Source: Planctomycetota bacterium
GTDB lineage: Bacteria; Planctomycetota; OFTM77
Direction of reading: 5' to 3'
Length of the DNA: 64,000 nucleotides
NCBI GenBank assembly: GCA_029260795.1
Contig: JAJDCO010000057.1
Location: forward strand, 1 to 64,000
The notes beneath the pieces are model-generated. The model did not search any database. It was not told the DNA's origin and saw only the letters and a program-made list of their open reading frames with translations. Each line of letters opens with the position of its first letter. Positions within the stretch are counted from its first letter, which is position 1. The position numbers and the translations under genes are program-made. Below are positions 34,946 to 44,305 of the stretch, piece by piece.

Positions 34946-35956
34946 ATGAAAGCCATCGTCTTCGTCTTTGCCGTCATCATGCTCGTGGCCGTCCAGCTCG
35001 TCTTCAGTGCCGGCCCGAGCCCCGTCTTGGACGGTGACATCACGATCGATGCCTCGTCCGAGGCGGATGTCCCCTGCGCCGACTGCCCGGGTGGAACGGG
35101 CACTCGTCTCACCTACGACGTGACACTGGCGGCGAACGCCGAGAACCAAGGCGGCCAAGACTTCCACATCGAGGTCAACGACGCGCGCGCCTCGAACTTC
35201 GGCTGCTTTAATGTCGAGAAGCTGAGCCCTCAGGGCCAATGGGAGGACGCCTCTTGGGACGCGTCCCATGAGAGCCAGGTGGAGGGAAAGCGCAACGTTC
35301 ACTACCTGAGCTTCTATCAGTCTCCGTTTGGCGGACAGACCCTCTCGAAAGGCGAGACGTTTCGCTTCTCGTTCGTATACTGCGGGTCGCGCAACAACCT
35401 TGACGACTCGATCGAGTTCATCGTTACCGATGACGCCAACGCACTCCCGGCCGTACCGGACGCGCAGGGGGATCGGTCCGACGTGCCCGACTCGGCCGGC
35501 ACCGATGATCCGGCTTGGAAGGGGAAGAGCACGAAGGCGCCCGGCTCCAATGTCGGGTTCGTCTCTTGCCCAACGGGTGAAGAGATGACCTGCAGCTTCC
35601 AAGGGATTCCACAGCCGGGTCAGATCGTGAGCTGGACATGCCAGCTCGGAGATCCGAGCTCGGTGTCTCCGAACGCGATCGCTCAGATTCTGCTCAGCGT
35701 GAGCGGCACCGACATCCTCCCGCTGCCTGCCGGCCCGGCCGCCGTGTGCCTCACGCCCGACGCGATCACTTCGATCGTCCTGTCGCTCGGGCCAGTGTTC
35801 CAGGCGCCCATCGTGGCGGGCTTCGGATCGACGCCACCTTTCCCATGGCCCAACGTGCCGCCCGGCTTTCGAATCTACTCGGCCGGTGTCGCCCTCGATC
35901 TACAGCTCCAGTCGATCCCGTTCGCTTCGCCGACCATCGAGATCCTGACGCAGTGA
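34946..35956 (+). CDS. Secreted protein with shared C-terminal module
   Basis: 336 residues, ATG 34946 with GGAGG upstream. A signal peptide (VFVFAVIMLVAVQLVFSAG) leads to a beta-rich domain with a CADC pair near residue 45 and further cysteines (NFGCFNVE, FVYCGSRNN), which suggests disulfides. An acidic Asp/Ser/Pro-rich linker (DRSDVPDSAGTDDPAWKG) precedes the ~125-residue C-terminal module (IAQILLSVSGTDILPLPAGP, then PPGFRIYSAGVALDLQLQ), which ends in IEILTQ. Family of the N-terminal domain not recognised. Exported, probably surface-bound. Confidence 0.75.
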   Translation: MKAIVFVFAVIMLVAVQLVFSAGPSPVLDGDITIDASSEADVPCADCPGGTGTRLTYDVTLAANAENQGGQDFHIEVNDARASNFGCFNVEKLSPQGQWEDASWDASHESQVEGKRNVHYLSFYQSPFGGQTLSKGETFRFSFVYCGSRNNLDDSIEFIVTDDANALPAVPDAQGDRSDVPDSAGTDDPAWKGKSTKAPGSNVGFVSCPTGEEMTCSFQGIPQPGQIVSWTCQLGDPSSVSPNAIAQILLSVSGTDILPLPAGPAAVCLTPDAITSIVLSLGPVFQAPIVAGFGSTPPFPWPNVPPGFRIYSAGVALDLQLQSIPFASPTIEILTQ

Positions 35957-35970
35957 ATGAAGTGGGGCAG

Positions 35971-36061
35971 TTCGGAGGCTCGGCTTCAGCGGAGGCCGGG
36001 CCTCTTCTTCGGAGGCCAGGCTTCCTCTTCGGAGGCCAGGCTTCAGCCTGGTGGAAGGTCG
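35971..36061. repeat. Cluster of REP-like GGAGGC elements
   Basis: Four GGAGGC starts, two of them in an exact 20-bp tandem (36011 and 36031), followed by the palindrome CCAGGCTTCAGCCTGG (36036-36051). The core CTTCAG and the flank GAAGGTCGACCG match the elements at 13507 and 16313. The remainder of 35957-36320 holds no gene except the sigma factor leader. Confidence 0.7.
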
Positions 36062-36320
36062 ACCGCCTCGAGTCGGTCCGAAGAGGCGAGTCCGGGATCA
36101 TCGCGCCCGCTCTCTCCTCCCCGTCATTCGAGTGCGAATCTGCCCGCCGGCGACGATGATTGATGACCGCCGACTGGCCGGACTCCGTTCACGTCTCTGA
36201 TTCTCCTCGCTGACACGGCTCGCCGCTGGGCGGGTGTGTGCCGGCTCTCTTTCCTCTCTTCGGATGCGACGTCGCCTCGTTAGAATGGTCATCGGTTCGG
36301 TGACCGCGGCGAGGCACCCG

Positions 36321-36923
36321 ATGCAAGATCCATCCGCTCGAGACGATCTGTCTCTGGAGCTCGTACAGAGCATTCAGGCAGGAGACCATTCCGCTTGGGA
36401 GGCGCTGTATCTTCGCTACCGCGACCAGCTGCTACTGTCCATTCGCTGCCGTCTGGGTGCCGGGCTCCGCAATCGCCTCCAGTCGGAAGACATTCTCCAC
36501 AGCGTCGTCCGTGAGGTGATCGCCTCCGAGCTGGCGGGCTTCGAGCCTCGAGGACCTCGATCCCTGGAGCGCTACCTGCATACCTGTGTCCTGAACAAGA
36601 TCCGCTCCAAGGCCGCCTACTTCGGTGCGCAGAAGCGTACGGCGGACGTCCCGCTCTCGGACTCGATCCTCGAGCAGTTGCCCAACGATGAGCAGTCGGC
36701 GCCTCGCTACATGGACGCCGAGCGCTACGGCCGCCTCGAGCGAGCTCTGCTGCACCTGCCCGATCCGATGCGCGAGGTCGTGATCTTGCGAGCTGTCGAA
36801 GGGCTCTCGAATCAGGAGGCCGCGCGCGTGATCGACAAGACGACCGAAGCCACCTCGAAGCTCTACAACCGAGCGATCGCGCGCCTCGGGGTGACGACGC
36901 TCCGTCAAGGAGCCGCGCCATGA
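36321..36923 (+). CDS. ECF-family RNA polymerase sigma factor
   Basis: 200 residues from ATG 36321; earlier in-frame starts (36234, 36264, 36285) would add an Arg-rich tail unlike the family. Region 2 is visible (AWEALYLRYRDQLLLSIRCRLG, then SEDILHSVVREVI) and region 4 as well (LHLPDPMREVVILRAVEGLSNQEAARVIDKTTEATSKLYNRAI). It lacks region 3, as extracytoplasmic-function sigma factors do. The stop overlaps the kinase start as ATGA, the arrangement typical of planctomycete sigma/kinase pairs, where the kinase probably controls sigma activity. Confidence 0.9.
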   Translation: MQDPSARDDLSLELVQSIQAGDHSAWEALYLRYRDQLLLSIRCRLGAGLRNRLQSEDILHSVVREVIASELAGFEPRGPRSLERYLHTCVLNKIRSKAAYFGAQKRTADVPLSDSILEQLPNDEQSAPRYMDAERYGRLERALLHLPDPMREVVILRAVEGLSNQEAARVIDKTTEATSKLYNRAIARLGVTTLRQGAAP

Positions 36924-39172
36924 CCGACGCGGAGCTCGAGAATGTCGTCGCCGAGTTTCTCGAGCGCCGTGAAGGAGAGCCGGACCTATCTCCCGAGGCG
37001 TTCGTTCGAGATCGGCTCGAGGGCGACGCAACGCTGGCCGCGATTCGACACACGCTCGACCTGCTGAGCCTCTTCCCGTCCGAATCTTCGCCACTCCTCC
37101 CTCTCGAGGCGAAACCCGATCACATCGGTCCGTATCGAGTGCATCAGACCATCGGGCGGGGAGGGATGGGCGTCGTCTACGAGGTCGAGCGCGAAGGAAA
37201 GCATTTCGCGTTGAAAGTGCACACACCGGCCCTGCATGCGCCGAGTCACGCCGGCAATCGATTCCAGCGCGAAGTGCTCGCACTCACGCAGCTGCGCCAT
37301 CCTTCGATCGTCGCGGTCGAGGATTGGGGGGTTCACGATGGCTCGCCTTACGTGGTCATGGAGCTGCTCGAAGGAAAGGCGTTGAGCGAGCTCGACTCTG
37401 CGCCCCCGGCGAACGAAGCGGCGCGCATCGTGCGAGACCTCGCGCGCGCCGTCCACGCCGTGCATGGCGCCGGCTTGCTTCATCGCGATCTCAAGCCGAG
37501 CAACGTGATCCTGAGCCCGGACGGCTCGCCCGTCTTGATCGACTTCGGTCTGATCGCCGCTGAGGACCTGCCTTCGATGACGGCCGAAGGCGCACTCTTG
37601 GGCACGCCTCGATACATGGCGCCCGAGCAAGCCTCCGGCGAGCCCGTCGACGCGCGCACCGACGTCTATGCCCTGGGGTTGATCCTGTACGAGCTCGTGA
37701 CGGGAACGGCACCCCGGGCGAGCGCCTCGCGCGATCGAGTGCTCGCCGTGGCTCGGTCGGGCGACTTGGTGCGGCCGCGTCGCTGCGCCGATGTTCCATC
37801 ACCGCTCGAGCGCATCCTGCTTCAGGCGACCGCGAAGGAACCGGTGCTCCGGTACGACACCGCTGCGGACCTCGGCGCCGATCTCGACCGATACCTCCAA
37901 GGTCAGCCCGTCCACGCTCCGAGGCGTCACCCGTGGACCGGGCTCGTGAGGAGCATGGCTCGTCACCCGGCACGAGCGCTTCTCGGCGGGGCGGCCCTGA
38001 TCCTCTTCGGGGTGGCCGTCGTGTCACTCCTCCAGCGACCCGACGACCTGGGCCGAGCTGCCGCCGCGCAGCGAGAGACTGACGAGGCCGTGCATGCGTG
38101 GTTCGAAGGCGACATCGAGGCGTCGCAGGAGGCGCTCGTGCGGGCTCTTCAGAGGCCCCACCTCGACCCGAGCGTTCGAGCGCTCGCGGCCCATCTCGGT
38201 CTCGAAGCCGACGCGAGTGATGCCGAAGCCCGAGCTCTGAGTGGAGTGTTGAACCAGTGGGAGACCGACGATCGTGCAATCGCATTCGATGCGCTCGTGG
38301 CTCTTCGAGAAGCGGGGCATGGGTCGACTTTGCACTCGCTGCTGCTCGGCTTCGCTGCCTCCGAGCACGGGGACCTGAAGATCGCCGAGCGTGAGCTGCG
38401 CACAGCGGCTCAGCACTTGAAGGCCTCTCCGATGTTGGCACTCGAGCTGGGGAGAGTGCTGCTGCGGCGAGGAGATCCGACCGCGGCTCGGCGTGAGCTG
38501 GAGCGGGCGGTCGAGCTGGATGCCGAGTCTTCGGATGCGTGGGCGGCACTGGCTGATTGTTGCGGCGCGCTGGGTGACCTCGATGCCGGTGTCGATGCGG
38601 CGCGGCGTGCGCTCGCGGCGGCGCCCGACCGACCGGCGAGAGCGCGCCGAGTCTTGGCCGGCATCCTGGATCGCCGCGGCGCACCCGAGGAGAGAGAGGA
38701 AGCTCGAAGCCTCTTCGAGGAGCTCTTGGCCGAAGACCCGCGCGACGCAGCAGCGCTCTTCGGCCGGGCCGTCGGGCTCGATCGCGATCACCGGATCGAC
38801 GAAGCCGCCCGCGACTACCGAAAGGCGTTTGAGGTCGACTCGGATCACTCACGCGCCGCGCTCTACCTCGCCAACCTGCTCTCGGGAGCCCATCGCGGCG
38901 TGTGTGCCTCGTGCGACGCGGCGTTCGCCGGGCACCCCGAGCTGCTCGACGAGTCCCAAGCCGAGCGATACTTGCTGCAAGGCCTCCGCGCAGATGGAGG
39001 ACGCACCGAGTCTTTTCATCGCGTCGCACTCGAGATCGCGCTGCGACTCCAAGATCGAAACGGCGTAATTCAGGGACTCGAGGATCTCATCGGCACTGGC
39101 GAGCGAACGCCGGAGATCCTGCGCCTGGTCGATCTCCAGCGCAACATCGAGGCCCGCGGCATTCGGAAGTAG
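36920..39172 (+). CDS. Membrane Ser/Thr protein kinase with C-terminal TPR domain
   Basis: 750 residues. A short N-terminal helical segment precedes a Hanks-type kinase domain (about 70-335): glycine loop IGRGGMGVVYEVE, ATP-binding lysine in FALKVH, catalytic loop LLHRDLKPSNVI, LIDFGL and GTPRYMAPEQ, all intact. One membrane segment (ALLGGAALILFGVAVVSLL, about 355-375) is followed by about 370 residues of TPR-like helical repeats outside the cytoplasm (LELGRVLLRRGDPTAARREL, then DAWAALADCCGALGDLD). Translationally coupled to the ECF sigma factor. The TPR part is a likely sensor or docking surface. Confidence 0.92.
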   Translation: MTDAELENVVAEFLERREGEPDLSPEAFVRDRLEGDATLAAIRHTLDLLSLFPSESSPLLPLEAKPDHIGPYRVHQTIGRGGMGVVYEVEREGKHFALKVHTPALHAPSHAGNRFQREVLALTQLRHPSIVAVEDWGVHDGSPYVVMELLEGKALSELDSAPPANEAARIVRDLARAVHAVHGAGLLHRDLKPSNVILSPDGSPVLIDFGLIAAEDLPSMTAEGALLGTPRYMAPEQASGEPVDARTDVYALGLILYELVTGTAPRASASRDRVLAVARSGDLVRPRRCADVPSPLERILLQATAKEPVLRYDTAADLGADLDRYLQGQPVHAPRRHPWTGLVRSMARHPARALLGGAALILFGVAVVSLLQRPDDLGRAAAAQRETDEAVHAWFEGDIEASQEALVRALQRPHLDPSVRALAAHLGLEADASDAEARALSGVLNQWETDDRAIAFDALVALREAGHGSTLHSLLLGFAASEHGDLKIAERELRTAAQHLKASPMLALELGRVLLRRGDPTAARRELERAVELDAESSDAWAALADCCGALGDLDAGVDAARRALAAAPDRPARARRVLAGILDRRGAPEEREEARSLFEELLAEDPRDAAALFGRAVGLDRDHRIDEAARDYRKAFEVDSDHSRAALYLANLLSGAHRGVCASCDAAFAGHPELLDESQAERYLLQGLRADGGRTESFHRVALEIALRLQDRNGVIQGLEDLIGTGERTPEILRLVDLQRNIEARGIRK

Positions 39173-39338
39173 GGCCGGCGTCGAGTCGGTGGCGCACCCG
39201 GATTGAACCGAGCCGCGCCCGATGACGCGACACCTGGAAGATGGATGCCACCGAGTGTGACCGCTCGTTCTGGGACGCCCGAGCCGACGATCGCAAGTAA
39301 GCGGGAAAGAGATTCGGCCCGTCGTAGCCGAAACCGGA

Positions 39339-40895
39339 TCATCGCACGGGTGCGCTTCGACCGGACGACTTTGCCTGATGGAGCAGCTGCTGGAGCTCCT
39401 CCACGATCTTCGAGTGCTTGTGGAACAGGTTCTGGGTCTCGCCAGGATCTTGGCCGAGGTGATAGAGCTGGCCGGGCGCGTCGGGGGTCAACTCGGGGAG
39501 AGCGTACTGCTTCAGCGGGCTCCGACCGTAGTTGTTGCCTCCGGATCCCTTGTGATCCAAGTACTTCCAGGGGCCCCGGCGAATGGAGAGGGCCAGGCTG
39601 ATCGTCTGTTGGAGGAGATAGGGACGCACCGCCGCCTCGGGCTTCCCGAGCAAGATCGGGGACAGGTCGAAGCTGTCTTCGGCTGCATCGTTCGGGAGCT
39701 CTGCTCCGACGATCGCCGCGCAGGTGGCCATGACGTCGGTCAAGCTCACGAGCTGCTCGGAGATCGTGCCCGGCTGCACGCGGCCCGGCCAACGGACGAT
39801 GAGGGGCGTTCGATGCCCGCCCTCCCATTGATCCCGCTTCATGCCTCGCCAGGGACGCGCGCCGTCGTGCTCGTGATCGGCCCTCATGTTCACGATGCTC
39901 GTGACCTCGGGTCCATTGTCGCTTCCGAAGATGACGACGGTGTCCTGCGCGAGACCGAGGCGCTCGAGGGTCTTCAAGAGCTCGCCGACGATGAAGTCCA
40001 TCTCGAAGAGAAAGTCGCCGTGCGGTCCGGCCTTCGTCTTGCCCTGGAAGTCCGGCGCCGGGAACGAAGGCAGATGAACGGCCTGCATCGAGTGGAAGAG
40101 GAAAAAGGGCTGATCCGGCTTCTCCTTCGCATGCTGCTCGAGGAACTGCTGGCTCTTCTTCAAGAAGAGCAGATCGACGCTCTCGAGATCGAAGTCCGGC
40201 GAGATCATTCCGCGGCGGTTGTCGTGAGCGTAGGCATGCTTGGGCAGCGGCCCGTGGTCGAGCTGCCGGGTCGGGGGCACCGGGACGCGGTCCTGGTCGA
40301 TGAAGGAGTAGAGCCAGTCAGTGGTCGGGCAGCAGGCCGTCCCGAAGAAGCGATCAAACCCCCGATGGATCGGTCCGTCGGGAATCGGCCGGCTGAAGTC
40401 GACGAGGCGCACGCGCTCGAGAGCGGGTCCGCCCGCTCGCCAATCCTGGGGCCGATCTTTGGCAACTTCGGCCGCGTACGCCGGCTCACCGCCGCGCGTG
40501 AAGAACGTCATGCCGAGGTGCCACTTGCCGATGCAGGCCGTTGTGTAGCCGCTGTCTCGCAGCATCTGCGGAAGCGTCAATCGCCCCTCTTCGATTAACG
40601 CCGGGCCCCCGACGCCGGAGAAGACGCCCCGGTATCCCGTGCGGAAGCACATGCGACCGGTGAGCACGCTGTATCGAGACGGCGTGCAGACGGTCGAAGG
40701 GCTGTGCGCATCCGTGAACCGCATCCCCTCGGACGCGAGACGGTCGAGGCTCGGGGTCGGTGCCTTGGCTTGGTCGTTGTAGCAACCGACGTCGCCGTAG
40801 CCGAGGTCATCGGCGAGGATGAAGACGATGTTGGGCTGAGCGAAGGAGGCACCCGGAACGATCAGCCACCACAAGGCGGCGACGAGGCGAGCCAT
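39339..40895 (-). CDS. Secreted sulfatase (arylsulfatase type)
   Basis: 518 residues from ATG 40895 with GAGGAG upstream. Signal peptide (ARLVAALWWLIVPGASFAQ), then the metal site NIVFILADDLGYGDVGCY and the modification motif CTPSRYSVLTGR, followed by CIGKWHLG. Further conserved parts include VIFGSDNGPEV, the metal site of the second half. Cleaves sulfate esters after Cys-to-formylglycine conversion. The protein is a close match to planctomycete arylsulfatases that act on sulfated polysaccharides, though the substrate is not determinable. Divergent from the beta-lactamase-like gene. Confidence 0.93.
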   Translation of the reverse strand: MARLVAALWWLIVPGASFAQPNIVFILADDLGYGDVGCYNDQAKAPTPSLDRLASEGMRFTDAHSPSTVCTPSRYSVLTGRMCFRTGYRGVFSGVGGPALIEEGRLTLPQMLRDSGYTTACIGKWHLGMTFFTRGGEPAYAAEVAKDRPQDWRAGGPALERVRLVDFSRPIPDGPIHRGFDRFFGTACCPTTDWLYSFIDQDRVPVPPTRQLDHGPLPKHAYAHDNRRGMISPDFDLESVDLLFLKKSQQFLEQHAKEKPDQPFFLFHSMQAVHLPSFPAPDFQGKTKAGPHGDFLFEMDFIVGELLKTLERLGLAQDTVVIFGSDNGPEVTSIVNMRADHEHDGARPWRGMKRDQWEGGHRTPLIVRWPGRVQPGTISEQLVSLTDVMATCAAIVGAELPNDAAEDSFDLSPILLGKPEAAVRPYLLQQTISLALSIRRGPWKYLDHKGSGGNNYGRSPLKQYALPELTPDAPGQLYHLGQDPGETQNLFHKHSKIVEELQQLLHQAKSSGRSAPVR

Positions 40896-41146
40896 GAACG
40901 TCTCCTCGAAATGCACTCTCGGTCATCAGGCGGGAGGGCTCACGCTATCATGCTCGGCGCGCCTTCGTCACGCCTGGCCAGCACCGACGGTCGCGGCCGG
41001 GTGATGGGCGACATGCGTCGGACCGTCGAAGAGATCGGAAGGATGCCACCGTCGAGGCACTCGAGTGATCGTCGCTTGACCCGTCGTGTGACTTTCCAGA
41101 GTATTGCGGCTTGGCCCTGACCCTGTCCGAGTAACTCGATCGAGGA

Positions 41147-42256
41147 ATGATCGCGATGAAGCCTCAGCAGCGAATCCACTGGGCGGTGCTCGTTCTTGCC
41201 GGCAGCCTCATCGGGACGCCTGGGGCTTCTGCTCAGACGGTTGCGGCACGAGACGTGTTCCCGGGCGAGAGCTGGGAAAACTACGAGCAACCCGAAGACG
41301 CCGGCTACTCATCCGAGAAGCTCCAAGCGATCCGGCAATACGTGATCGACGAGATGCACACGACGGGCCTGGTGATCGTTGTCGGTGGCAAAGTGCTTGG
41401 CCAGTTCGGGGACGTCGAAGAGCTCAGCTACCTGGCTTCCTGTCGCAAGAGCGTCCTGGCCATGCTCTACGGCAAGTACGTTCAAGAGGGCGTGATCGAC
41501 CTCGATCGCACCCTCGCCGATCTCGGAATGAACGACGTGGGAGGCCTGCTGCCGATCGAAAAGACCGCTACCGTTCGCCACCTCATCACGGCCCGCTCCG
41601 GGGTCTACCACCCTGCCTCGAATGGGGGGGACAGCTCGGCCGATGCTCCCGAGCGTGGCTCACAGAAGCCGGGCGAGTACTTCCTCTACAACAACTGGGA
41701 CTTCAACGCCGCCGGCGCCGCCTTCGAGCTGATGACGAAGAAGAACATCTACGACGCCTTGCAGGAAGACCTCGCCGCTCCCATCGGCATGCAAGACTTC
41801 GATCGCTTCGCCCAAACGAAGACGGGGGACCTCACACGCTCCCAGTACCCGGCTTATCACGTTTGGCTGTCCACTCGCGACATGGCACGGCTCGGACACC
41901 TGATGCTGCGAGAGGGCAATTGGAAGGGTCGGCAGGTCGTCTCCAAGAAGTGGATCCGCGAGATGGTCGGCGTCACCACTCCGGTGAGCGAGATGAACCC
42001 GCCGAAGATCCGCTCGCGAGGATTCGGCTACGGCACCATGTGGTGGCTGTGGGACGGGCCCCAGGTGAAGGATCCGTTCGTGGGTGGGTACACGGCCAAA
42101 GGGTACATGGGCCAGTACATCACCATCCTGCCGAAGCTCGACCTGGTCGTTGCCCACAAGACCAAGTCCGATTATGGGCGCTTCACGAGCTGGCAGTCCT
42201 ACGTGGGCTTCCTCGAGCGCCTCATCGACGCCCGCTTGGAGGGCAACCAGCGCTAG
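41147..42256 (+). CDS. Secreted beta-lactamase-related serine hydrolase
   Basis: 369 residues; ATG 41147 follows GAGG, and a second ATG three codons on is possible. Signal peptide (WAVLVLAGSLIGTPGASAQ). Class C beta-lactamase/DD-peptidase fold with the catalytic SxxK as SCRKS (about residue 100), the YxN element in FLYNNWDFN and a late KGYMGQYITILP segment in place of KTG. Family members include esterases, peptidases and carboxypeptidases; true beta-lactamase activity should not be assumed. It follows the divergent sulfatase gene by about 250 bases without a clear promoter. Confidence 0.85.
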   Translation: MIAMKPQQRIHWAVLVLAGSLIGTPGASAQTVAARDVFPGESWENYEQPEDAGYSSEKLQAIRQYVIDEMHTTGLVIVVGGKVLGQFGDVEELSYLASCRKSVLAMLYGKYVQEGVIDLDRTLADLGMNDVGGLLPIEKTATVRHLITARSGVYHPASNGGDSSADAPERGSQKPGEYFLYNNWDFNAAGAAFELMTKKNIYDALQEDLAAPIGMQDFDRFAQTKTGDLTRSQYPAYHVWLSTRDMARLGHLMLREGNWKGRQVVSKKWIREMVGVTTPVSEMNPPKIRSRGFGYGTMWWLWDGPQVKDPFVGGYTAKGYMGQYITILPKLDLVVAHKTKSDYGRFTSWQSYVGFLERLIDARLEGNQR

Positions 42257-42319
42257 CGTGCGCTGGCATGCGCGCGGTGGTGAGTGTCGGCAAGGACGGC
42301 CGGCTGCTGGCTGATGGCT

Positions 42320-42943
42320 TCAGGCCGTACGGCGGCGTCTGACAGTCGCCCGACCGCGTTTTCGCTCTGCCGGCTCGGGCAGGATCTCGGCGCGAAGGAA
42401 CGCGCGCGTTGCCGCACCGGCGCTGATTGCGAGCCCGACGCCTCCCGCGGCCAAACCAAACCTCAGCTGGCCCAGGCCGAACTGTGCTCCGATCGCGAGC
42501 ATCAGGATCAGCATCGATACGAGGATCGATCCGGAGTTGGTCATCGCCTCGGACTGGGAGAACTTCCGGCTGAACGGGAGGACCCAGCGGAGCTGAGGAA
42601 GAATGAGAGTCGTCAGGGTGACGATCATGCCGGTTGCGAAAGCGAGGTCGAGCACCGTCGCCCAGCCGCCGAAGGCGAGGCTGACGACCCACAGAATGCA
42701 GGTCGGTATCATCAGGAAACGGACGAGCAGCGCTCCAAGCACTCCCTTGAGAAACTCCGCGGCCTCATGATCGTCGAGATCGTTTAGGCACCAGCCGGCT
42801 TCGAAGTGCTCCGAGAAACGCATGTTGTTGGCGACGATCATGACGGCGAAGAACGATGCGTAGATCAGAAACGGGAGCGCTCGGGTGAAGAAGCTCATCG
42901 AGCCATCGATGGACCCCAGGGCCAGCAAGGGGATCAGCGTCAT
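42320..42943 (-). pseudogene. Membrane protein, 5' end broken
   Basis: 207 residues from ATG 42943 with about five hydrophobic segments (FLIYASFFAVMIVANNM, GALLVRFLMIPTCILWVVSLAFGG, SGSILVSMLILMLAIGAQFGLG). Upstream, protein-like text continues in another frame (VDFLLGLCDRFRRDF, then VEYEPFRALLQMKLT) up to about 43055, where it meets a truncated peptidase gene on the opposite strand. The upstream text therefore looks like the true N-terminus, separated by a frameshift near 42950 and cut at its 5' end. No family recognised. The short form could still be expressed. Confidence 0.5.
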
Positions 42944-43054
42944 GCCGAGACGTCAGCTTCATTTGGAGCAGGGCGCGAAACGGCTCGTACTCGACGCCCG
43001 CCCACGTGAAGTCCCTGCGAAAGCGGTCGCACAGGCCAAGCAGAAAGTCGACGA

Positions 43055-43426
43055 GTGGAGGTACCCGCCCTGCCGATCCGATCCCCTGAGCCCGGAGAGC
43101 TTGCCTTCGTCCTCTCCTATCCGAATCAGATGGGCGTGAGCGACACGGGACAGGTGGTCTACGGCAACGCCTACGCCGACTCGCCGCTGGCACCGATCGT
43201 CTTGGTCGCGAAGGTGCGCGACGACTCGCCGTTGAGCCTCGATCCCATCGCCGGGTCGCTCGCCATGGGCGGCGCGAGCGGAGGGGCGATCGTGAATCGT
43301 GCCGGCGAGCTGATCGGCGTGCTCAGTGGCAGCGAGTGGATCCCCCGGCGCGATGGCGCCGAGTACTGGATCAGCGGTGCGACCGTCGAGGCGTTCGCCG
43401 ATCGGCTCACGGATCGCAAGGAGTGA
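43055..43426 (+). pseudogene. C-terminal fragment of a trypsin-like serine protease
   Basis: 123 residues from GTG 43055. GGASGGAIVNRAGELIGVLSG is the region around the catalytic serine (G-x-S-G-G) of trypsin/HtrA-type proteases; LAFVLSYPN and GNAYADSPLAPIVLVAK fit the preceding barrel strands. The N-terminal half with the catalytic His and Asp is missing, and the frame closes at a TGA at 43007-43009. It is truncated exactly where the opposite-strand membrane gene is also cut. Unlikely to be active. Confidence 0.6.
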
Positions 43427-43459
43427 AGGCGTTGGGAGACAGCTCGGCGGCCCGCCCGC

Positions 43460-44305
43460 CTACCGCTTGGTGGCTTGGGCCTGAGCGCGCTTCTTGTACT
43501 GCTCCCAGGCGAAGGACTCGGGGAACAGGTCGGCGATCTTTACGTTGTGGGCGCCCTTGGCGAGCTCCGCCGCCAGGTCGATCTCGACCGAGTGCTGGTA
43601 GTCGTGGAAGTGGTAGAGCGTCACCGTGCGCTTCTTGAGGTCGTAGATGTTTGAGTAGAGAGTGGAGACGCGGCCCTCTTGGCGAACTCGAGCCAGGATG
43701 CGTTCGAAGAGGTCGACGCTAGGAGTCACGTCGCCGGCGAGCATCGAGTCGATGACGGAATAGCGCGGGCACGTGTACTCTGAGCGCTCGAGGCCATGCT
43801 GGTAGAAGTTGGTCGTGATTTGATAGTCGTCGCTTTTTCTAACGAAGTGGTCGCCCTCGATGATGACCGAGTCTCCCGTCGCATCGGCGAACTGGAGCTG
43901 GGCCGCGGCCATGAAGCTGGGCACGTCGTGGCGCTTCCAAAGGGCGATCGCTTCCTCGACCGTCGCACACGTCCGCAGCGTCTCGTCGATGAGGTTGCCG
44001 GAGAAAGTCTGACCCGTGCGACCCGCGATCTTCTGCTTCGGAGTCGCGGCGCCGTCGAAGAACAGACCCTTCTCGTTCATGCCGCCCTGCGGGAATCCAT
44101 TGCCGAAGCCGAAGAACACGCAGCCGAGCCGCCCTTCCTCGGCCGGCACGAACCACATGTGCGTGTCCGGATCGAGGTAGTCTTCGTTGTTGCCGGCGAG
44201 CACGACGCCGTTGCGAGCGCACATGAAGAACGAGCAGGCCGGAGACAGCGGCTGAAGTAGTAGAAGGAGCGCGAGCGCGAGCGTGGCTAGGAGGAGTCGA
44301 CGCAT
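43460..44305 (-). CDS. Secreted Ntn hydrolase, acyltransferase/amidohydrolase type
   Basis: 281 residues from ATG 44305 with GGAG upstream. A hydrophobic export signal (LLLATLALALLLLLQPLSPA) ends in AC-SFFMCARNGVVLAGNNEDY: a cysteine directly after the cleavage site that would become the N-terminal nucleophile, followed by the conserved GNNED segment. This resembles penicillin V acylase/choloylglycine hydrolase and C45 peptidase enzymes, which cut linear amide bonds. Other conserved parts are FPQGGMNEKGLFFDG and DSVIIEGD. The substrate is unknown. Confidence 0.75.
   Translation of the reverse strand: MRRLLLATLALALLLLLQPLSPACSFFMCARNGVVLAGNNEDYLDPDTHMWFVPAEEGRLGCVFFGFGNGFPQGGMNEKGLFFDGAATPKQKIAGRTGQTFSGNLIDETLRTCATVEEAIALWKRHDVPSFMAAAQLQFADATGDSVIIEGDHFVRKSDDYQITTNFYQHGLERSEYTCPRYSVIDSMLAGDVTPSVDLFERILARVRQEGRVSTLYSNIYDLKKRTVTLYHFHDYQHSVEIDLAAELAKGAHNVKIADLFPESFAWEQYKKRAQAQATKR

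Noticed and set aside
41147..42256. Calling this gene an antibiotic-resistance beta-lactamase
   Set aside because: SxxK and YxN are present but the KTG element is altered, and the family is dominated by other hydrolases; resistance is not supported.
42320..42960. TGA upstream of ATG 42943 as a second selenocysteine codon
   Set aside because: Two TGA codons lie within three codons in that frame, and the protein-like text upstream is in a different frame, so a frameshift explains it better.
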